From positions 8,904,501-8,968,500 of the forward strand of contig NZ_CP048222.1 of the NCBI RefSeq assembly GCF_010119975.1: a stretch of 64,000 nucleotides of DNA, read 5' to 3'. This document shows positions 61,612-64,000 of this stretch, piece after piece. The notes under the pieces were generated by a model. It worked only from the letters and a program-made list of their open reading frames with translations, was not told the DNA's origin and ran no database searches. A program made the translations under genes and the position numbers. Source of the stretch: Rhodocytophaga rosea (GTDB taxonomy: Bacteria > Bacteroidota > Bacteroidia > Cytophagales > 172606-1). Positions within the stretch are counted from its first letter, which is position 1, and the number at the start of each line of letters is the position of its first letter.

Positions 61612-62196
61612 ATGCAGAAAAAAGGAGTAGAAATATTTTATCCCTCAAGCCATACAGCTTGGCTGGATGCATGGTTAGAGACAAACCATGCATCCAGCCA
61701 AGCTGTATGGCTTGTTTATTATAATAAAAGGTCAGCTAAAAAATCTATCACTTGGAGCCAGGCCGTAGATGTAGCTCTATGCTTTGGGTGGATAGATAGC
61801 AAAAAAATAAAGATAGATCAGGAAACATCGCAGCAGTTTTTCAGCAAAAGAAAACCAAACAGCACCTGGTCAAAAATCAACAAAGGAAAAGTTGGACAAC
61901 TCATTGAAAGAGGCCTGATGAGCGAAGCAGGTTACAAAAGCATTGAAATAGCCAAACTCAATGGTTCTTGGACTATTTTAGATGAAGTTGAGGACCTAGT
62001 AATACCCAAAGACCTTGATGCGAAATTTAAAGCTAAACCAAATTCAAAAGATTTTTTCCTGAGCCTGAGTAAATCAGTTAGAAAATCAATTTTGCAGTGG
62101 CTTAAATTTGCCAAACGAGAAGAGACCAGAGAGAAACGGGTCACCCAAATTGTAGAACTTGCGTTCCAAAAGCAAAAACCGAATCATTTGCAATAA
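61612..62196 (+). CDS. YdeI/OmpD-associated family protein
   Basis: A 194-residue cytoplasmic protein with the YdeI-like (bacteriocin-resistance-associated) signature: WLVYYNKRSAKKSITWSQAV then ALCFGWIDSKK and FSKRKPNSTWSKINK. The C-terminus has KSVRKSILQWLKFAKREETR. It starts one base after the RidA stop. Residues 12-35 are encoded by a perfect 31-bp inverted repeat (see the next entry), which changes the normally conserved residues in this place. Confidence 0.85.
   Translation: MQKKGVEIFYPSSHTAWLDAWLETNHASSQAVWLVYYNKRSAKKSITWSQAVDVALCFGWIDSKKIKIDQETSQQFFSKRKPNSTWSKINKGKVGQLIERGLMSEAGYKSIEIAKLNGSWTILDEVEDLVIPKDLDAKFKAKPNSKDFFLSLSKSVRKSILQWLKFAKREETREKRVTQIVELAFQKQKPNHLQ
61646..61714. repeat. 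perfect 31-bp inverted repeat inside a gene
   Basis: Arms at 61646-61676 and 61684-61714 are exact reverse complements with the 7-nt loop AGAGACA. The repeat lies inside the coding region of the YdeI-like gene, without breaking its frame. Confidence 0.95.
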
Positions 62197-62439
62197 GAAA
62201 GCACATACGCCTATCATAATATAACCAGTATTGAGGCGGGCATTGTAAGTCAGCTTATTTTTCAGAAGTGGCTTTAGATTGGTACGTTATATATACAGCC
62301 ATCGAAGCTAAGTTACTCCAAAAGGGGAATTTTGGTAATTCATAAAAGCAGAAATGTCTACTTGTCATAGCTATAGTGAATCCTAACCTTATGAGTTAGT
62401 TACTGATTTTATCATTGATGAGGCAATTGAAAACCTGCC
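62197..62439. other. intergenic region
   Basis: The only notable feature is a short AAAAGGGGAATTTT stretch at about 62320, which recalls family B but lacks arms. Confidence 0.4.
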
Positions 62440-63405
62440 TTACCATCTGCCTTTCATCCATTGTCTTTGATTTTCTTGACTGAGAAAGGTCCAGGCAAGA
62501 ATACGGCTTGTTTTATTGCCCTGCCTCATGGGAATAGTTTTTGTTTGAACCACTCCCTGCTTTTTAAGTGCTTGGTAAGCCCTGGGCAAAGTAGTTTGTT
62601 TGGAAACCAGGGTGGAAAACCACAAGCAGGATACAGCCCATCGTTTACTTTCACTGATCATATGGGTTATAAACTTTTCTTCTCCTCCCGGACACCATAG
62701 TTCATTAGGTTGACCGCCAAAGTTTAATATGGGTTTACTAACTTTTTTATGTTTTAAATTGGATAGTTTACGAACTGCTCCAGCCTGGGCTTCTGCTAAA
62801 GAAGCATGAAAAGGAGGGTTGCAGATCGTGATATCAAAGCGTTCCTCTTTCTGAATGATTCCTTGAAAAATTGCTTTAGGATTGGGTTGTATCCTACATG
62901 CAATATGCCCCTGTAAAGAAGGATTGCTTTCAATAATTTTGTTTGCTGATGCAATGGACACAGCATCGATGTCTGTCCCTACAAAGGACCAACCATATTC
63001 TGCATGGCCAATGATGGGATAAACACAATTAGCGCCTGTGCCAATGTCCAAACATTTGATTTTATTCCCCCTTGGTATTTGACCTTGAACATTGAAACTA
63101 CCTAACAGATCAGCTATGTAGTGTATATAATCTGCTCTTGAGGGGATAGGCGGAGATAAATAATTTGCAGGGATATGCCAATAATCAATTTGGTAATAAT
63201 GCTTTAATAGCGCTTTATTGAGTATTTGCACAGCTTGTGGATTAAAAAAATCAATGGATTCATCCCCGTAGAGGTTCAACTTTACATAGGAAGCTAACTG
63301 CGGGCAAGTCTCCATGAGCAGTTTAAAGTCATAGCGTGCCCGATGCTTGTTACGTAGATGTAAAGTGGATTTTTCCCTAGGATGTATTTTCTTTTGATCA
63401 ACCAT
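62440..63405 (-). CDS. rlmF: 23S rRNA (adenine(1618)-N6)-methyltransferase
   Basis: This 321-residue enzyme methylates A1618 of 23S rRNA using S-adenosylmethionine. CLDIGTGANCVYPIIG is motif I, TDIDAVSIASA motif II, and ITICNPPFHAS holds the NPPF catalytic motif. Early segments HPREKSTLHLRNKHR and FDWHIPANYLSPPIPSR-like IDYWHIPANYLSPPIPSR are typical of RlmF. I take the methionine at 63405 (MVDQKKIHPREK) rather than 63423. It is a single gene, ending near a gene-free spacer. Confidence 0.93.
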   Translation of the reverse strand: MVDQKKIHPREKSTLHLRNKHRARYDFKLLMETCPQLASYVKLNLYGDESIDFFNPQAVQILNKALLKHYYQIDYWHIPANYLSPPIPSRADYIHYIADLLGSFNVQGQIPRGNKIKCLDIGTGANCVYPIIGHAEYGWSFVGTDIDAVSIASANKIIESNPSLQGHIACRIQPNPKAIFQGIIQKEERFDITICNPPFHASLAEAQAGAVRKLSNLKHKKVSKPILNFGGQPNELWCPGGEEKFITHMISESKRWAVSCLWFSTLVSKQTTLPRAYQALKKQGVVQTKTIPMRQGNKTSRILAWTFLSQENQRQWMKGRW

Positions 63406-63801
63406 GTATAGAGTATAGCCCAATAGCTATAGTATTTTTTGAGTAGTATTTTCATCAGTAGAAATAGGAAAGGAGGGCATGATTGAATATGCATACCTGA
63501 AGGTTTCCTACACTGACAGTTATACCTACAACACTACTTAAGGTCAAAGTATTACGCTGCATCCGGTTTTCTTTCCTGGTTGGTTAAAATGTAGTAGCTA
63601 CTATTTGATCTGACAGTGTAGAGATATCGGACAAAAATCGGATACTGTTCCGGACCCGGTCTTCTCCTGTCCAATGCAAAGATATGCCTTCAGTCAAAGT
63701 CAGTCAAGGGTAAACGGAGCCGATGCTCACAACATATACAGGTCCAAACGGCTCGTTCCTCGCCGCCCTTGCCTGATTTGCCTTCCGGCATCAAAGGGCA
63801 T
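63406..63801. other. intergenic region
   Basis: No gene supported. The plus-strand frame at 63674-63889 lies opposite the transposase fragment and is a shadow. Confidence 0.45.
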
Positions 63802-64000
63802 CTACCAGGAAAAGACCTCAGGTGCAGTCAAAGGAGCTTCCCCTAACATTTTAATTTTAGCTAGATGCAGGGAATCGACAAAAGTCTGATAAGGGGTTTT
63901 TCCAAAACAGTACCTGCCGGTATGGGGCCTTCGTTAGTTATACTCCACGAGCCATTCATCCAAATCTTGTTGCAATGCTTCCAGACTTCGATACACTTCT
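63802..64000 (-). pseudogene. IS481/IS3-like integrase fragment, continues past the window
   Basis: The minus strand reads VYRSLEALQQDLDEWLVEYN, then an in-frame TAA (63934-63936), then RPHTGRYCFGKTPYQTF and EAPLTAPEVFSW with a stop at 63802-63804. These are the C-terminal residues of an IS481-type transposase (WL..YN.ERPH.G). The internal stop makes it likely to be inactive. The beginning lies beyond the window. Confidence 0.7.

Noticed and set aside
63674-63889. 71-residue plus-strand frame at the window end
   Set aside because: It overlaps the transposase fragment on the opposite strand, which explains the coding-like pattern.

Overview
The window looks like chromosome of a free-living Bacteroidota of the Cytophagales type. 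The signs are a type IX secretion C-terminal sorting domain, a one-chain hybrid two-component regulator with an AraC output, a DUF3667 protein, many short lipoproteins, promoters with the Bacteroidota -7 octamer TAnnTTTG, and almost no Shine-Dalgarno sequences. No tRNA, rRNA, CRISPR array or complete prophage was recognised.

Layout. 1-8.4 kb: small lipoprotein and hypothetical genes, one lipoprotein gene split by an IS630 element, beta-carbonic anhydrase, a DJ-1/PfpI protein, a HAD phosphatase, an IS5-type element and a decayed relaxase-like gene. 8.4-16.6 kb: class III nucleotide cyclase, AraC regulator, alpha/beta hydrolase, a transposase relic, PEP carboxylase and a repeat-rich spacer. 16.6-22 kb: an ABC permease, an ISAs1 element with perfect target duplications, an S41 peptidase fragment and an IS1182 relic. 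22.2-33.5 kb: the most coherent block. It holds a DUF3667 protein, a YHS-domain protein divergent from a two-component pair, a Crp/Fnr regulator, then a same-strand run YHS - DM13 lipoprotein - DoxX - beta-barrel candidate - YceI - DinB - NRDE/TANGO2 - ATP-grasp - LysE - hydrolase. 34-40.8 kb: small genes, a row of broken genes (dihydrofolate reductase family, OmpA, FMN reductase, others) and a second Crp/Fnr regulator with its likely targets. 41-50 kb: a Tat-exported oxidoreductase, a secreted protein of 14 repeats, a lipoprotein and a TPR-hybrid kinase-AraC regulator. 50-60 kb: nested IS1182, IS630 and IS3 elements around an ECF42-type sigma factor with its DGPF partner and an AhpD-like protein, and a membrane-bound hydrolase split by one stop codon. 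60-64 kb: WYL regulator, RidA, YdeI-like protein, RlmF and an IS481-like fragment.

How the genes connect. Two regulatory circuits can be read directly. First, a 16-bp palindrome (TGTCG-N6-CGACA) lies exactly 21 bp upstream of the -7 octamer of three promoters: those of both YHS genes and of the two-component pair. The Crp/Fnr regulator just before the second YHS gene is the obvious candidate to bind it. Second, three FNR-box-like sites (TTGAT-N4-ATCAA type) precede another Crp/Fnr gene, a membrane-protein gene and a lipoprotein gene at the matching class II position. The intergenic DNA also carries two dispersed repeat families. Family A is about 25 bp (TGTCAGGC..CCTGTTTTTCGGACAG). Family B is a palindrome of about 45 bp with core GTTAAATTAACT. 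At one place they form what looks like a small non-autonomous mobile element.
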